Shown: positions 44,737 to 55,351, numbered from the stretch's first letter. The stretch is DNA of 64,000 nucleotides from Clostridium weizhouense (GCF_019431045.1 NZ_JAHXPT010000001.1:1-64000); one strand, 5' to 3'. Numbers and translations: made by a program. The notes: generated from the sequence alone by a model not told the origin.

Positions 44737-46590
44737 CTATTTATCTTCATCAACTTTAAAATCTGCATCTACTACATTATCATCATGTGCAGTTTGTTGA
44801 GCTCCTCCAGCTGCTGCATTTGGATCAAAACCACCCGCTTGTGATGGATCTCCACCTGCTGCGGCATAAACCTTAGAAGATACTGCATAGAATTCTTGAG
44901 TTAATTCTTCTATAGCTTTTTTGATAGCTTCTACATCTTCACCATCTTTTATAGCTTTAAGAGCTTCTAATTTTTCAGTTACCTTAGCTTTATCTTCAGC
45001 TGATACTTTATCTCCAAGTTCATTTAAAGTTTTTTCAGTTTGATATACTATTTGATCAGCATTATTTGCAGTCTCAACTTTTTCTTTTCTCTTCTTATCT
45101 TCTTCTGCAAATTTTTCTGCTTCTTTTACTGCCTTATCTATTTCTTCATCATTTAAATTTGTTGAAGCAGTAATTGTTATATTAGCTTCTTTTCCAGTTC
45201 CTTTATCCATTGCTGATACTTTAACTATACCATTAGCATCTATATCGAATGTAACTTCAATTTGAGGAATTCCTCTTGGAGCTGGTGCTATTCCTGAAAG
45301 TGTAAATCTTCCTAGTGATTTATTATCTGCAGCCATTTGTCTTTCACCTTGAACTACATTAATTTCAACTGATGTTTGACCATCTGCTGCTGTAGAGAAT
45401 ATTTGACTTTTCTTTGTTGGAATAGTTGTATTTCTTTCTATTAATGGTGTTGCAATTCCACCTGCTGTTTCAATTCCTAAAGTTAATGGAGTAACATCTA
45501 GTAATAATACATCCTTAACTTCTCCTGTTAATACACCTGCTTGAACAGCTGCACCAACAGCAACACATTCATCTGGATTTACACCTTTTGAAGGATCTTT
45601 TCCAGTAAAGTTTTTAACAGCATCTACAACTGCTGGTATTCTTGTTGATCCACCAACTAATATTATCTTTTCAATGTCATTTATAGATACTCCAGCATCA
45701 CTTAATGCTTTTTTCATTGGTTCTATTGATCTTTGAACTAAGTCACTAGTAATTTCATTGAACTTAGCTCTTGTTAAGTTTAAGTCAATATGCTTTGGAC
45801 CTGTTGCGTCAGCAGTAATGAATGGTAAGTTAATATTTGTTTGTGTTGATGATGATAATTCAATTTTTGCTTTTTCAGCTGCTTCTTTTAATCTTTGAAG
45901 TGCCATTTTATCATTTCTTAAATCAACGCCATTTTCTGCTTTAAATGTATCAGCTATATAATCCATTATTTTTTGGTCAAAGTCATCTCCACCAAGCTTT
46001 GTATCTCCATTAGTAGATAATACTTCAAATACTCCATCTCCAAGTTCAAGGATAGATACATCGAAAGTACCACCACCTAAATCATAAACTAAAATTTTGT
46101 GGTTAGAATCCATTTTATCTAAACCATAAGCTAAAGCTGCAGCTGTTGGTTCATTTATTATTCTTAATACTTCAAGACCTGCTATTTTACCAGCATCTTT
46201 TGTTGCTTGTCTTTCACTATCATTAAAATATGCTGGAACTGTTATAACTGCTTGAGTTACTGGTTCTCCTAAATAAGCTTCAGCATCTGATTTTATTTTT
46301 TGAAGTATCATAGCTGAAATTTCTTGTGGTGAATAGTTTTTAGCATCTATATCAACTTTATATGATGTTCCCATATGTCTTTTTATTGATATGATAGTTT
46401 TATCTGGATTAGTAATCGCTTGTCTTTTAGCTACTTGACCCACTAATCTTTCACCATTAGCTTGGAATGAAACTACTGATGGAGTAGTTCTTGCTCCTTC
46501 TGAATTTGTTATAACAACTGGTTCTCCACCTTCCATAACTGCAACACATGAATTAGTAGTACCTAAATCAATACCTATAATTTTTCCCAT
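44737..46590 (-). CDS. dnaK: Chaperone DnaK (Hsp70)
   Basis: A 617-residue Hsp70. The ATPase domain opens with [19 protein letters not shown] and has [19 protein letters not shown] near 170 and [13 protein letters not shown] near 310. The linker [15 protein letters not shown] precedes the substrate domain. The helical lid ends in a Gly/Ala-rich tail and an acidic EDK-type end. Its partners grpE and dnaJ flank it. Heat-shock control is through HrcA/CIRCE. Confidence 0.97.
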   Translation of the reverse strand: MGKIIGIDLGTTNSCVAVMEGGEPVVITNSEGARTTPSVVSFQANGERLVGQVAKRQAITNPDKTIISIKRHMGTSYKVDIDAKNYSPQEISAMILQKIKSDAEAYLGEPVTQAVITVPAYFNDSERQATKDAGKIAGLEVLRIINEPTAAALAYGLDKMDSNHKILVYDLGGGTFDVSILELGDGVFEVLSTNGDTKLGGDDFDQKIMDYIADTFKAENGVDLRNDKMALQRLKEAAEKAKIELSSSTQTNINLPFITADATGPKHIDLNLTRAKFNEITSDLVQRSIEPMKKALSDAGVSINDIEKIILVGGSTRIPAVVDAVKNFTGKDPSKGVNPDECVAVGAAVQAGVLTGEVKDVLLLDVTPLTLGIETAGGIATPLIERNTTIPTKKSQIFSTAADGQTSVEINVVQGERQMAADNKSLGRFTLSGIAPAPRGIPQIEVTFDIDANGIVKVSAMDKGTGKEANITITASTNLNDEEIDKAVKEAEKFAEEDKKRKEKVETANNADQIVYQTEKTLNELGDKVSAEDKAKVTEKLEALKAIKDGEDVEAIKKAIEELTQEFYAVSSKVYAAAGGDPSQAGGFDPNAAAGGAQQTAHDDNVVDADFKVDEDK

Positions 46591-46678
46591 AATATATTCC
46601 TCCTAAATTTGGTTTAGTTTATTTCTAAATTTATTTTTGTAATTTATATATTTTAACTAGCCTACTTATTGGCTATTA

Positions 46679-47302
46679 TTAATTAGCTACCTTAACTACT
46701 GTATATCTAATAACTTTATCTTCTTTTTTATATCCTTTTAAGAAAACTTCAGCTATTTGATTTTCCCCTAAATTTTCATCTTCAATATGCATTACTGCTT
46801 GATGAAGATTTGGATCAAAGTCTGATGATGCATCTATTTCTTCAACACCTAATTTTTCAAAAGAATCTTTACAAGCTTTCATAGTCATTTCTACACCTTT
46901 TTTTAGATCTTCAACGCTACCATCTGCTTCAATAGCTCTTTCAAGATTATCAAGAACAGGAACTATTTCTTTTAATACATCTACACATGCATCTCCATAT
47001 ATTCCTTGCTTTTCCTTTGATGTTCTCTTTCTATAATTGTCATACTCAGCAGTAACTCTTAATAATCTATCATTTAATGCTTCTAATTCCTCTTTTAATT
47101 TTTTATTTTCTTCTTTGTGTTTTTTTAGCATTTCAAGCTCATCCTCTTCATTGTTTGAATCTTGCTCTGAAGTTTGATTTTCTTTATTATCCTCTGTTAT
47201 TTCTATCTCTTCTTCATTAGATTCAATATTTTCTTCTTTTAGATCTTCAACTGATTCATTAATATCTAAATTTTTTTCTAAATTTTCATCATTGTATGTC
47301 AT
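46679..47302 (-). CDS. grpE: Nucleotide exchange factor GrpE
   Basis: A 207-residue GrpE with an unusually acidic N-terminus (about 55 residues rich in Glu and Asn), a long dimerisation coiled coil (about 55-110), and the beta head containing EIDASSDFDPNLHQAVMHIE. It releases ADP from DnaK. It follows hrcA by 36 bases in the operon. Confidence 0.95.
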   Translation of the reverse strand: MTYNDENLEKNLDINESVEDLKEENIESNEEEIEITEDNKENQTSEQDSNNEEDELEMLKKHKEENKKLKEELEALNDRLLRVTAEYDNYRKRTSKEKQGIYGDACVDVLKEIVPVLDNLERAIEADGSVEDLKKGVEMTMKACKDSFEKLGVEEIDASSDFDPNLHQAVMHIEDENLGENQIAEVFLKGYKKEDKVIRYTVVKVAN

Positions 47303-47338
47303 TATTGTAAATACACCCCTTCTCTCTATCTTCTAAAT

Positions 47339-48367
47339 CTATAAGTGTTGATTTTTCAAAATATTATTTAACTCTTTTACAATTTCAGCCATTATTACTA
47401 TCACTCTTGAATAATTGATTCTTCTTGGTCCAATTAATCCAATTGTACCAATAGGCCTATCCCCTAGAGAATACTCAGCTGATATTACACTACATTCTTT
47501 AGCTTGTGGCTTATAATTTTCTTCACCTATTCTAATTGTAATATCATCACTTGTTTTAAATAAATCTATTAATGCCTCTTTATCATTTAAGAGAGCAAGC
47601 ATTTCTTTAGCTTTTTCAATATCGTTGTATTCTGGATAGTTAAAAATATTAGTTGTTCCTTCCATAATTACTTCCGATGAATCTGATTCATTTAATGTTT
47701 CATATAAAGCAGGTAAGAGTGCATTGAACACATCATCATAGCCATATAAATCTTCTTTTAATTGATTAATAACTTCAAGATTAATTTTTTCTATCGAAAG
47801 ATTAATAAGTCTTCCATTAATAACAGCATTTATTTTATTTAATTCTTCAATAGCTGGAACATTCTTAATTCTAAGCATATGATTCTTTATAACTCCTGTA
47901 TCTGTTAAAATTACTGATACTAGAGTATTATTATCTATTTTTAATAGTTGAACTGACTTAATGATACTTCTTTTAACTGACGGTGTTTGCATAACACAAG
48001 TTAAATTAGTTAGCTCTGATAATAAAGCACTAGTCTGTCTAACTATTTTATCAACCTCTAACATTGCAGAATCAATAATATATTGTTTTATCCTCATATC
48101 TTCCTCAGGTGTTAAAAACTGATCTACCATTAGTTTATCAACATATAATCTATATCCTTTACTAGATGGTATCCTCCCTGCTGAAGCATGTGGTTGTTCT
48201 AAGTATCCCATATCTTCAAGATCAGCCATTTCATTTCTAATTGTTGCAGAACCAACTCCTAAATTATACTTTTTGGCAATAGTTCTAGAGCCAACAGGAT
48301 CTCCAGTACGAATATAATCATTGATAATAGCTTGAAGTATTTTTATTTTTCTATCATCAATAGTCAT
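47339..48367 (-). CDS. hrcA: Heat-inducible repressor HrcA
   Basis: A 342-residue HrcA. The N-terminal winged helix reads [20 protein letters not shown] with [35 protein letters not shown] follows, as usual. It binds CIRCE, which here lies 18 bases upstream of its ATG, so it represses its own operon until heat stress titrates GroEL. Confidence 0.96.
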   Translation of the reverse strand: MTIDDRKIKILQAIINDYIRTGDPVGSRTIAKKYNLGVGSATIRNEMADLEDMGYLEQPHASAGRIPSSKGYRLYVDKLMVDQFLTPEEDMRIKQYIIDSAMLEVDKIVRQTSALLSELTNLTCVMQTPSVKRSIIKSVQLLKIDNNTLVSVILTDTGVIKNHMLRIKNVPAIEELNKINAVINGRLINLSIEKINLEVINQLKEDLYGYDDVFNALLPALYETLNESDSSEVIMEGTTNIFNYPEYNDIEKAKEMLALLNDKEALIDLFKTSDDITIRIGEENYKPQAKECSVISAEYSLGDRPIGTIGLIGPRRINYSRVIVIMAEIVKELNNILKNQHL

Positions 48368-48385
48368 AATCTCACCTCTTTTTTG

Positions 48386-48412
48386 TTAGCACTCACTATT
48401 CACGAGTGCTAA
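48386..48412 (-). promoter_or_regulatory. CIRCE operator
   Basis: TTAGCACTC at 48386-48394 and GAGTGCTAA at 48404-48412 with a nine-base spacer: a perfect CIRCE inverted repeat. It lies between the hrcA promoter and its start codon, so bound HrcA blocks the operon. Confidence 0.97.
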
Positions 48413-48425
48413 TGACTATGTTTTA

Positions 48426-48454
48426 AATATATTATTTATCACGTTTTTTGTCAA
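48426..48454 (-). promoter_or_regulatory. Promoter of the hrcA-grpE-dnaK-dnaJ operon
   Basis: On the minus strand TTGACA (48449-48454), 17-bp spacer, TATATT (48426-48431); the start falls just upstream of CIRCE. A vegetative sigma-A promoter. Confidence 0.9.
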
Positions 48455-48707
48455 TTCTATTTATATTTAATATATTTTATTTCAGATGCTCTATTATCAT
48501 TTTAGCCTATTTATCTTTATTTTTCTCATTTTTACTTCCTTTTTCTATCTTTAAGCATATTAGATAAAATGATTTTCTAAGAAGTTTTGAATATTCTAAC
48601 TCCGGCAATGAAGTAAGTTCAATTAATAGTGAGCTACTAGCTAAATTTGCCGCCTCAAAATAAATACTACTAATCCTCTATTATTTTTTTAGTGTGCTTA
48701 TTATGTT
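48455..48707 (-). other. Gap between hemW and the hrcA promoter, with a doubtful short ORF
   Basis: This stretch has no clear gene. One minus-strand frame is open from 48680 to a stop at 48507 and reads LASSSLLIELTSLPELEY then LLRKSFYLICLKIEKGS. AGAGG precedes it, but the only start at that distance is ATT. It could be a decayed small gene or chance. Confidence 0.25.
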
Positions 48708-49832
48708 TTATAATATGAATTCACTCATTACCCAATTAGAAACTTCTATTCCATAAGAAGTTAAATATATTCTTCCCTTATCTCGAACTAATAATCCTTG
48801 TTTGATATTTTTATAAATAACATCTCCATAAATATTATTTATATCCTGATTAAATCTTCTCTTAAATTCTTCTTCTTCTATTCCAGTTGTCATTCTAAGA
48901 CCCAGAAATACAAATTCCTCTATATCATCATTTATATCATTTAAATGAATTTCTTCCTCTATACTTATATTATTTTCTATATTTAATATATAAGTTTCTA
49001 TATCATCTAAATTTTTAATACGTTTTTCATCTATAAAAGAGCTAGCTGAAACTCCTAATCCTAAATATTCCTCCATTTTCCAATAAACTTTATTATGAAA
49101 ACATTCTTTATTATCTATAGAAAAATTAGAAATTTCATATTGATTATAGCCATTACTAGATAAAATTTTTTTTGTATAAGAATACATTTCTCTCTCTTCA
49201 TCTTCTGTCGGTAAATTGAGTTTATTACTATTATATAACTTATAAAAACATGTCCCCTCTTCGACTATTAAACTATATGCTGAAATATGTTCTGGTTTAA
49301 GTTTTATTATTTCTTTTAATGTGTCTTTCCAATCATCTATTTGTTGATTTGGAAGTCCAAACATCAAATCTATATTTATATTTTTAAAGCCCTCTTCTCT
49401 TGCCAATAAATAATTGTTTTTAAATTCTTCAAAACTATGTATTCTTCCTATATTTTTTAATATAGAATTATTTGTAGATTGTAGTCCCATGCTTATTCTA
49501 TTTACATTATATAGTTTCATAATTTTTAATTTTTTTTCGTCTAGAGTTCCTGGATTACACTCCATAGTAAATTCTAAGTTCTGTTTTAAATTTAATTTAT
49601 TAATTGTCTCCAACAAACTTTTTAACTCTTCAACAGCTAAATATGAAGGTGTACCTCCTCCAATAAATATACTTTTTATTAAATATTTTTTTGCTTTTTC
49701 AATAATTTCTTTCTTTAAAGCCTTAATATATGCACTAATAAGCTTTTCTTTTCCTGTGTATGAAGGAAAATCACAATACAAACATTTTTGTTTACAAAAT
49801 GGAATATGAATATATAACGATATCTCTTTCAT
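48708..49832 (-). CDS. hemW: Radical SAM heme chaperone HemW
   Basis: A 374-residue protein of the HemW (formerly HemN-like) family: the start SLYIHIPFCKQKCLYCDFPS has the CxxxCxxC cluster, followed by IFIGGGTPSYL, LEFTMECNPGTL and NIDLMFGLPNQ. HemW proteins lack the extra Cys of true coproporphyrinogen dehydrogenase and are thought to bind and transfer heme. The conserved order lepA-hemW-hrcA is kept. Confidence 0.93.
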   Translation of the reverse strand: MKEISLYIHIPFCKQKCLYCDFPSYTGKEKLISAYIKALKKEIIEKAKKYLIKSIFIGGGTPSYLAVEELKSLLETINKLNLKQNLEFTMECNPGTLDEKKLKIMKLYNVNRISMGLQSTNNSILKNIGRIHSFEEFKNNYLLAREEGFKNINIDLMFGLPNQQIDDWKDTLKEIIKLKPEHISAYSLIVEEGTCFYKLYNSNKLNLPTEDEEREMYSYTKKILSSNGYNQYEISNFSIDNKECFHNKVYWKMEEYLGLGVSASSFIDEKRIKNLDDIETYILNIENNISIEEEIHLNDINDDIEEFVFLGLRMTTGIEEEEFKRRFNQDINNIYGDVIYKNIKQGLLVRDKGRIYLTSYGIEVSNWVMSEFIL

Positions 49833-49881
49833 TTTGCCCTCCTAGAAATAAAATTCGTTCTCTGTTTTTAATTACTTGATA

Positions 49882-49917
49882 AATAAAAAGGCCGACCATA
49901 AGTCAAGCCTTTTTATT
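49882..49917 (-). terminator. Terminator of lepA
   Basis: An 11-bp perfect stem (AATAAAAAGGC with GCCTTTTTATT, 14-nt loop). T-runs on both strands. It lies 86 bases past lepA and 50 before hemW. Confidence 0.85.
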
Positions 49918-50002
49918 TTTATATTATTAAACAAATCGTCTAAAATCTTAAGTTTCTAAATATTTTTATTTAAACACCATAATAGTTTTTATATTTATTA
50001 TT

Positions 50003-51805
50003 TTAATCAACCTTTAATACAGCCATAAATGCTTCTTGAGGTACTTCAACAGAACCTACTTGCCTCATTCTCTTCTTTCCTTCTTTTTGCTTTTCAAGTA
50101 ACTTCTTCTTTCTTGAAATATCTCCACCATAACATTTAGCTAATACATCTTTTCTCATAGCTTTTACAGTTTCTCTTGCTATAATTTTACCTCCAATAGC
50201 TGCTTGAATTGGCACTTCAAACATTTGTCTAGGAATTATTTCTTTCAATTTTTCCGCTATTCCTCTTCCTTTTTGATATGCTCTTTCATCAGGAACTATC
50301 ATTGACAATGCATCAACAATATCTCCATTTAATAATATATCAAGCTTAACTAACTTAGTTCTAGTATATCCCTTAAATTCATAATCTAAAGAAGCATATC
50401 CTCTAGTTCTTGATTTTAAAGTATCAAAGAAATCATATACTATTTCATTTAATGGAATGTCATAATTTATAACTGCTCTAGTTTCTTCTATATATTGCAT
50501 ATCAATATATGTTCCTCTACGTTCTTGACATAATTCCATAACAGCTCCAACATAGTCTGTAGGCGTAATAATAGATGCCTTTACAATAGGCTCTTCCATA
50601 TAATCTATTTCTGTCATTGGTGGAAGATTTGTAGGATTTGTAATATCTAATATTTCTCCATCAGTTTTAATTACTTTATATATAACGGATGGTGCTGTTG
50701 TAATAATATCTAAATTAAATTCTCTTTCTACTCTTTCTTGAATTATTTCCATATGTAATAATCCTAAGAACCCACATCTAAAACCAAAGCCTAGTGCAAT
50801 TGATGTTTCAGGCTCAAAGTTTAAGGCAGCATCATTTATTTGCAATTTTTCTAATGCTTCTTTTAATTCATCGTATTTTGCACCATCTACTGGATATATT
50901 CCTGAATAAACCATAGGTATAGCAGGTTTATATCCTGGCAATGCTTTTTCTGTTGGTCTATTAGCTTCTGTTATTGTATCACCAACTCTTGCATCTCTAA
51001 CATTCTTAATTGATGCTGTTATGTATCCAACATCTCCTGCTCTTAATTCTGGTATTTGCAATGGACTTGGGATAAATACCCCTACTTCAGTGACATCATA
51101 AACTTTATTGGTTGCCATAAGTTTTATTTTATCACCAGGCTTAACTTTGCCATCAAGTACCCTAACTATACATACAACGCCTTTATAACTATCATAATAA
51201 GAATCAAAAATTAATGCTTTTAATGGGGCCTCTTCATCTCCATTTGGAGATGGTAATTGTTCAACAATTTGTTCTAAAACTTGTTCTATATTAAGTCCTG
51301 TTTTTGCTGAAATCATAGGCGCTTCTTCTGCATCTATACCAATAACATCTTCTATTTCTTGCTTTACTTCTTCCGGTCTTGCTGATGGCAAATCTATTTT
51401 ATTTATAACTGGTGCAATCTCTAAATCATTATCTAATGCTAAATAACAATTCGCTAATGTTTGTGCTTGAATACCTTGTGTTGCATCAACTACTAATAAC
51501 GCACCTTCGCATGCTGCTAAACTCCTTGATACTTCATATGTAAAATCTACATGTCCTGGAGTATCAATAAGATTTAATATAAATTCTTCACCATTTGGTC
51601 TTCTATATACTAATCTAGCGGCTTGAGATTTTATTGTTATTCCTCTTTCTCTTTCAATTTCCATGTTATCTAAAATTTGTTCTTCCATCTCTCTTTTAGT
51701 TAATGTTCCTGTTGTTTCAAGTAATCTATCTGCAAGCGTTGACTTACCATGATCGATATGTGCTACTATTGAAAAATTTCTAATATGTTGTTGTCTTTCA
51801 CTCAT
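50003..51805 (-). CDS. lepA: Elongation factor 4 (LepA)
   Basis: A 600-residue translational GTPase. G1 is [17 protein letters not shown]3 [13 protein letters not shown]4 NKIDLPSA. The LepA-specific C-terminus has [20 protein letters not shown] and [17 protein letters not shown]. It remodels stalled ribosomes or affects initiation. The start codon is preceded by a hairpin (AACTGTC-TTAAGAG-GACAGTT) whose loop and 3' arm contain the AGAGGA ribosome site, so translation may be structure-controlled. A long leader with a rod-like fold lies upstream. Confidence 0.96.
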   Translation of the reverse strand: MSERQQHIRNFSIVAHIDHGKSTLADRLLETTGTLTKREMEEQILDNMEIERERGITIKSQAARLVYRRPNGEEFILNLIDTPGHVDFTYEVSRSLAACEGALLVVDATQGIQAQTLANCYLALDNDLEIAPVINKIDLPSARPEEVKQEIEDVIGIDAEEAPMISAKTGLNIEQVLEQIVEQLPSPNGDEEAPLKALIFDSYYDSYKGVVCIVRVLDGKVKPGDKIKLMATNKVYDVTEVGVFIPSPLQIPELRAGDVGYITASIKNVRDARVGDTITEANRPTEKALPGYKPAIPMVYSGIYPVDGAKYDELKEALEKLQINDAALNFEPETSIALGFGFRCGFLGLLHMEIIQERVEREFNLDIITTAPSVIYKVIKTDGEILDITNPTNLPPMTEIDYMEEPIVKASIITPTDYVGAVMELCQERRGTYIDMQYIEETRAVINYDIPLNEIVYDFFDTLKSRTRGYASLDYEFKGYTRTKLVKLDILLNGDIVDALSMIVPDERAYQKGRGIAEKLKEIIPRQMFEVPIQAAIGGKIIARETVKAMRKDVLAKCYGGDISRKKKLLEKQKEGKKRMRQVGSVEVPQEAFMAVLKVD

Positions 51806-51807
51806 AT

Positions 51808-51829
51808 ATATAACTGTCCTCTTAAGACA
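51808..51829 (-). promoter_or_regulatory. Hairpin covering the lepA ribosome site
   Basis: On the minus strand AACTGTC and GACAGTT pair across TTAAGAG, so the AGAGGA Shine-Dalgarno is partly in the loop and partly in the stem, six bases before the lepA ATG. Such a stem could limit initiation. Confidence 0.55.
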
Positions 51830-51861
51830 GTTTATTCACCCCCATTGTAATTAATAAGTAA

Positions 51862-52019
51862 GGCACATGAGATTAAATAACAATTCCAAAGTTGCAATGA
51901 ATATTTTTCATCAAACAAAAAGATGCATTGTCCTCATAGTATTCCTATTAGGTCAATTTGAAAAGGCAGCATGATGAAAAATAAAATAGCAAATGAACTT
52001 GTTATTTTTTGATTGTGCC
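51862..52019 (-). ncRNA. Rod-like structured RNA upstream of lepA
   Basis: Reading the minus strand, GGCAC at 52015-52019 closes with GTGCC at 51862-51866. Inside are AAATAACAA with TTGTTATTT (9 bp), ATTTTTCATCA with TGATGAAAAAT (11 bp), and an apical TTGACCT with AGGACAA. Two T-rich internal loops face each other between the last two stems. An upstream GGCAC (52081-52085 region) could compete for the closing GTGCC. The whole resembles 6S RNA in shape or a regulatory leader. I recognise no named class by sequence. Confidence 0.5.
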
Positions 52020-52088
52020 TAAGGCATTTGAAATCAAATAAAACCAATGCCTTTTATATATTGGATTTCTATTTTTTCAAGTGCCTAA

Positions 52089-52094
52089 ATTATA
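52089..52094 (-). promoter_or_regulatory. Extended -10 of the lepA leader promoter
   Basis: TGTTATAAT on the minus strand with no good -35 at 17 bp. Transcription would begin near 52082, at the first GGCAC of the structured leader. Confidence 0.55.
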
Positions 52095-52185
52095 ACATAT
52101 ATATATTTAAATTTGCTATCAAAATTTATCTAATCCTTAATAATAAACTTAATAATCACATTTCATCTTGTAGTTTGAAATTAAA

Positions 52186-52593
52186 CTAATACTCTTCTTT
52201 TGAATTTTTCAATTTATTACTAAAATCATATATAGTTTCTTTTGCACCATTAAAACCACTTTCTATTTTATTACCTAATCCTTTTATTGCTTTAGTAAAA
52301 ATAGATTTATTAGTAATCTTAAAATCCTTATTTCCCATCCTAACTAGTATATCATCACCTTGTTCTTTATATATTTTCATCCACGAATTATCTTTAATAA
52401 AATTAGAAAAATCTTCTCCAAATTCTTCACTAACTAATTGATAATTTTCACTAGTATTTCCGAGTGGGGATAAAGATTTAGTATTTATTATATTTATTTT
52501 TATTAACCCCGTCATTACAAAAATGACTAATAAACAAGCTGGTAAGATTTTTCTTATTATATAATGTCTATTTATTTTTCTCAACAAGATCAC
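52186..52593 (-). CDS. Hypothetical membrane-anchored protein
   Basis: Up to 135 residues with one N-terminal membrane segment (ILPACLLVIFVMTGLIKI) after a basic start, then a charged extracytoplasmic part with no known motif. The GTG at 52593 overlaps the AGAGG site; TTG codons at 52587 or 52584 have better spacing, giving about 132-133 residues. It lies 80 bases after spoIIP and before lepA, where many clostridia carry a small sporulation-linked protein, so a spore role is possible (inference). Confidence 0.6.
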   Translation of the reverse strand: MILLRKINRHYIIRKILPACLLVIFVMTGLIKINIINTKSLSPLGNTSENYQLVSEEFGEDFSNFIKDNSWMKIYKEQGDDILVRMGNKDFKITNKSIFTKAIKGLGNKIESGFNGAKETIYDFSNKLKNSKEEY

Positions 52594-52673
52594 CTCTTAG
52601 ATTTTACTTTAGGCATTCACCTTATCTAAATAATTGTCAAGTTTAAAAATAAATATTCATTAATAACTAATCT

Positions 52674-53747
52674 TTATTTATTTAAAATTTCTGCTATAAC
52701 TCTAGCCATACACCTTGCTGTAACTTTTGCTTCTTCAATAGAATTAACATTAGATCCCATTTCAAAAAGTACACTTCCATCACATTTGCTTTGATTAAAT
52801 GCATTTTTACCTCTATTATAAGTCAATATTTTTCTTGATAAACCTGGAAACAATTCATTTGTCTTGTTAAAAATCATTTCTGTCAATTGTTTATTTTTTT
52901 GATATTTAGTACTATTTTTAGCATTTACAAACATAATTTTAGCTGCATTCATTCTCTCTACTTGAGTAGTCATGGCGTCTTTATTATTAACAGAGTCCCT
53001 GTGTAAATCTATTATCATTTTAAAATTTCCATATTTTTTTAAATATTTATCAACTGTTTCACTTGATCTAGTATAACTATCATTATAAGAAACACAATGA
53101 TTAGTCTTATCATGTATAACTGAAATCCCATAATTTTCTTCAAGTTCTTTTGCTAAAGTATCACCTACACCAACAACATTAGCATTTTCATCAGTTGTAT
53201 CACCAGTTGAAGATTCTGAATAATTTTCAGTTGTATGAGTATGATATATTAATATTTCAGGCTTTGATGCATTTAATTGTTTTTTTAAACTTGGATTATA
53301 AATTTTAGTATTTGAAGATGATGTATTTGCTGATACTTTAGATACACTATCTTCATTCAAATTGAATTGATTAAAAGTTACTAAATTTCCCTTATTTGCA
53401 TTACCTGCTTTGTTAAAAAAGCCAACTTCACTTTCTATTATACTCTCATAAGTTAAATTTTCTAAACCAACCGCTTTTAAACAAATATTCTTTATTGATA
53501 ATTTATTTTCCGCATAATTTTCTTCTTTATAAACTTGCGTTTCAACTATAGGAATTCCTAAATTTAATAATTGAACATATGCAAATCCGCCTCTTTCAGT
53601 ATTGTTTTTTAATACACCTCCAACTCTAATAAAAAATATCATTATAAAAATTATAAGTCCAATTAAACTCATATTAATTTCTGAACCCAATTTACTTCCA
53701 TTATTCCTATGTTTAAGATTATTTCTTCCTGCAGTAAGTTTATACAA
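52674..53747 (-). CDS. spoIIP: Stage II sporulation protein P (SpoIIP)
   Basis: A 357-residue SpoIIP: an N-terminal membrane anchor (INMSLIGLIIFIMIFFI, about 25-41), then an amidase/endopeptidase domain of the Amidase_3-like group. Zinc or catalytic residues are in ILIYHTHTTENYS (about 172), MIIDLHRDSVN (about 247) and VLFEMGSNVNSIEEA (about 325). With SpoIID and SpoIIM it digests septal peptidoglycan so that the mother cell can engulf the forespore. It lies next to gpr, the usual clostridial pair. Confidence 0.94.
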   Translation of the reverse strand: MYKLTAGRNNLKHRNNGSKLGSEINMSLIGLIIFIMIFFIRVGGVLKNNTERGGFAYVQLLNLGIPIVETQVYKEENYAENKLSIKNICLKAVGLENLTYESIIESEVGFFNKAGNANKGNLVTFNQFNLNEDSVSKVSANTSSSNTKIYNPSLKKQLNASKPEILIYHTHTTENYSESSTGDTTDENANVVGVGDTLAKELEENYGISVIHDKTNHCVSYNDSYTRSSETVDKYLKKYGNFKMIIDLHRDSVNNKDAMTTQVERMNAAKIMFVNAKNSTKYQKNKQLTEMIFNKTNELFPGLSRKILTYNRGKNAFNQSKCDGSVLFEMGSNVNSIEEAKVTARCMARVIAEILNK

Positions 53748-53904
53748 GTTAATCCCCCCTTGCTTCTTTTATATTTATATTAGGGGATTTACATAATTAT
53801 TATAAAATTCATTAAATTTATAATAATCTTAAATAATCCTAAAAAGCTAATACTTGAACGTTACCTTTGGCAATATTAAATTTTACACAATTTTAAATCA
53901 TATG

Positions 53905-54885
53905 CTAACTCAAAAACTTATTGATATCTTCCATATCCATATTAGGTTGCAAAGACATATTTATTCCATTTGCTATTATTTTAGAAAGAGCCTCTATTAT
54001 CATATCTACTTCTTTAGGAGCTACTATTAATTCACCTACATTTGCAGACAATACTTCTTTTATAAGTGATTCTTTTTCATTCCTATCAATATCTTTTAAC
54101 ATATTATAAAACTCTTTCCCTGAAGAAACTTTACTTATTAATTCATCTATAACTAAATCAATTGAATCATTAGCAATAGTTGCAGCATCAACAACTGTTG
54201 GAACTCCTATTGCTATTACTTTTACTCCTAACGACTTTTCACTTATTTCCTTTCTATTATTACCAACTCCAGCACCTGGAGATATTCCAGTATCAGATAT
54301 TTGAATTGTTCTATTTACCCTTTCAACTCTTCTGGATGCTAAAGCATCTATACAAATTACCAAATCTGGTTTTACTTTTTCTACTAATGATTTAATAATT
54401 TCTCCTGTTTCAATGCCTGTTATTCCTAAAACTCCAGGTGCTATTGCACATACAGGTCTTACAGATTCATCTATCGCCTCTGGCATTACAACTTGCAAAT
54501 GTCTAGTGACCATTATTTTCTCTACAACTTTTGGTCCTAAAGCATCTGGAGTTACTTGCCAATTCCCAAGACCTACTACCAACGCAGTTTTCTTCTCATC
54601 TACATGAATTAATCTTTCTAATACTTTTGCTAAAACATTAGCTACACTATCCATTATTCCACCATCATAAACAGTAAATTCAGGAATATCTATTGTTATA
54701 TAATTTCCTATAGGTTTTCCTATCTTTTTAGCTCCCTCTTCATCTTTAATCTTTACAGTACTAAATTTTATATCTCCCTCTTGTTCTTCTTCAACAATAA
54801 CTCCATCTATTTCTTTATTTCGATTATGCTTTTTAATATACATTTCTCTTGCTTCAATTGCCAAATCTGTTCTAACATTTATCAT
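53905..54885 (-). CDS. gpr: Germination protease Gpr
   Basis: A 326-residue zymogen started at the ATG at 54885 (GAGGTG before it); a GTG at 54900 lies in the ribosome site. The N-terminal MINVRTDLAIEARE holds the TDLAxEA sequence where Gpr cuts itself, and GLGNWQVTPDALGPKVVE is the family signature. It degrades small acid-soluble spore proteins when spores germinate. It lies upstream of spoIIP and is divergent from rpsT. Confidence 0.95.
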   Translation of the reverse strand: MINVRTDLAIEAREMYIKKHNRNKEIDGVIVEEEQEGDIKFSTVKIKDEEGAKKIGKPIGNYITIDIPEFTVYDGGIMDSVANVLAKVLERLIHVDEKKTALVVGLGNWQVTPDALGPKVVEKIMVTRHLQVVMPEAIDESVRPVCAIAPGVLGITGIETGEIIKSLVEKVKPDLVICIDALASRRVERVNRTIQISDTGISPGAGVGNNRKEISEKSLGVKVIAIGVPTVVDAATIANDSIDLVIDELISKVSSGKEFYNMLKDIDRNEKESLIKEVLSANVGELIVAPKEVDMIIEALSKIIANGINMSLQPNMDMEDINKFLS

Positions 54886-54947
54886 CAAATTACACCTCAC
54901 TATAAATTTACTTGATATTATTTTTCCTATATGTTTGAATTTAATAC

Positions 54948-54976
54948 TTGAATTACATAACTTTCAATGCTATAAT
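54948..54976 (+). promoter_or_regulatory. Promoter of rpsT
   Basis: TTGAAT (54948-54953), 17-bp spacer, TATAAT (54971-54976). The transcript has an 80-base leader with a CCCC-N10-GGGG hairpin and a second stem ending in the ribosome site, which may allow S20 to control its own translation. Confidence 0.85.
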
Positions 54977-55058
54977 AAGGTTTGTTGAAATTAAAAGATA
55001 CGCAGATATCCCCAAAAGCTGCAGGGGCCCTATAAAATTTTAAGGGGGTGAATCAAGA

Positions 55059-55322
55059 ATGGCAAACATAAAATCAGCAAAGAAAAGAATTAAAGTTACT
55101 GAAACTAAAACTTTAAGAAATAGAATGATTAAATCAGCGTTAAAAACTGTAATCAAGAAGTTTGAAACTGCTGTAGCTGCTAACAACGTTGAAGAAGCTA
55201 AAACTGCTTTTACATTAGTTGTTAAGTCATTAGACAAAGCTGCTTCAAATGGAGTTGTTCATAAGAACATGGCTGCAAGAAAGAAGTCTAGATTAGCTGC
55301 GAAGTTAAACGCTATGGCGTAA
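55059..55322 (+). CDS. rpsT: 30S ribosomal protein S20
   Basis: An 87-residue S20: [36 protein letters not shown], and the end [13 protein letters not shown]. It is an early 16S-binding protein. It is alone on the plus strand with its own promoter and terminator, divergent from gpr and convergent with holA. Confidence 0.97.
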   Translation: MANIKSAKKRIKVTETKTLRNRMIKSALKTVIKKFETAVAANNVEEAKTAFTLVVKSLDKAASNGVVHKNMAARKKSRLAAKLNAMA

Positions 55323-55329
55323 TCTGATA

Positions 55330-55351
55330 AACCCACCGATTTTGGTGGGTT
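55330..55351 (+). terminator. Terminator of rpsT
   Basis: AACCCACC with GGTGGGTT, loop GATTTT, followed by TATTTATTTA, seven bases past the stop. Confidence 0.9.

Larger units (their letters stand above)
51806..52185 (-). other. 380-base gap: leader of lepA
   Basis: No gene is seen. It contains a promoter with an extended -10 (TGTTATAAT; TATAAT at 52089-52094), a probable structured RNA (51862-52019), a hairpin AAGGCATT with AATGCCTT just upstream of it, and the ribosome-site hairpin at 51808-51829. Confidence 0.7.

Noticed and set aside
54977-55058. Named riboswitch in the rpsT leader
   Set aside because: Only short stems near the ribosome site are visible, consistent with ribosomal protein leader control; no known riboswitch core seen.
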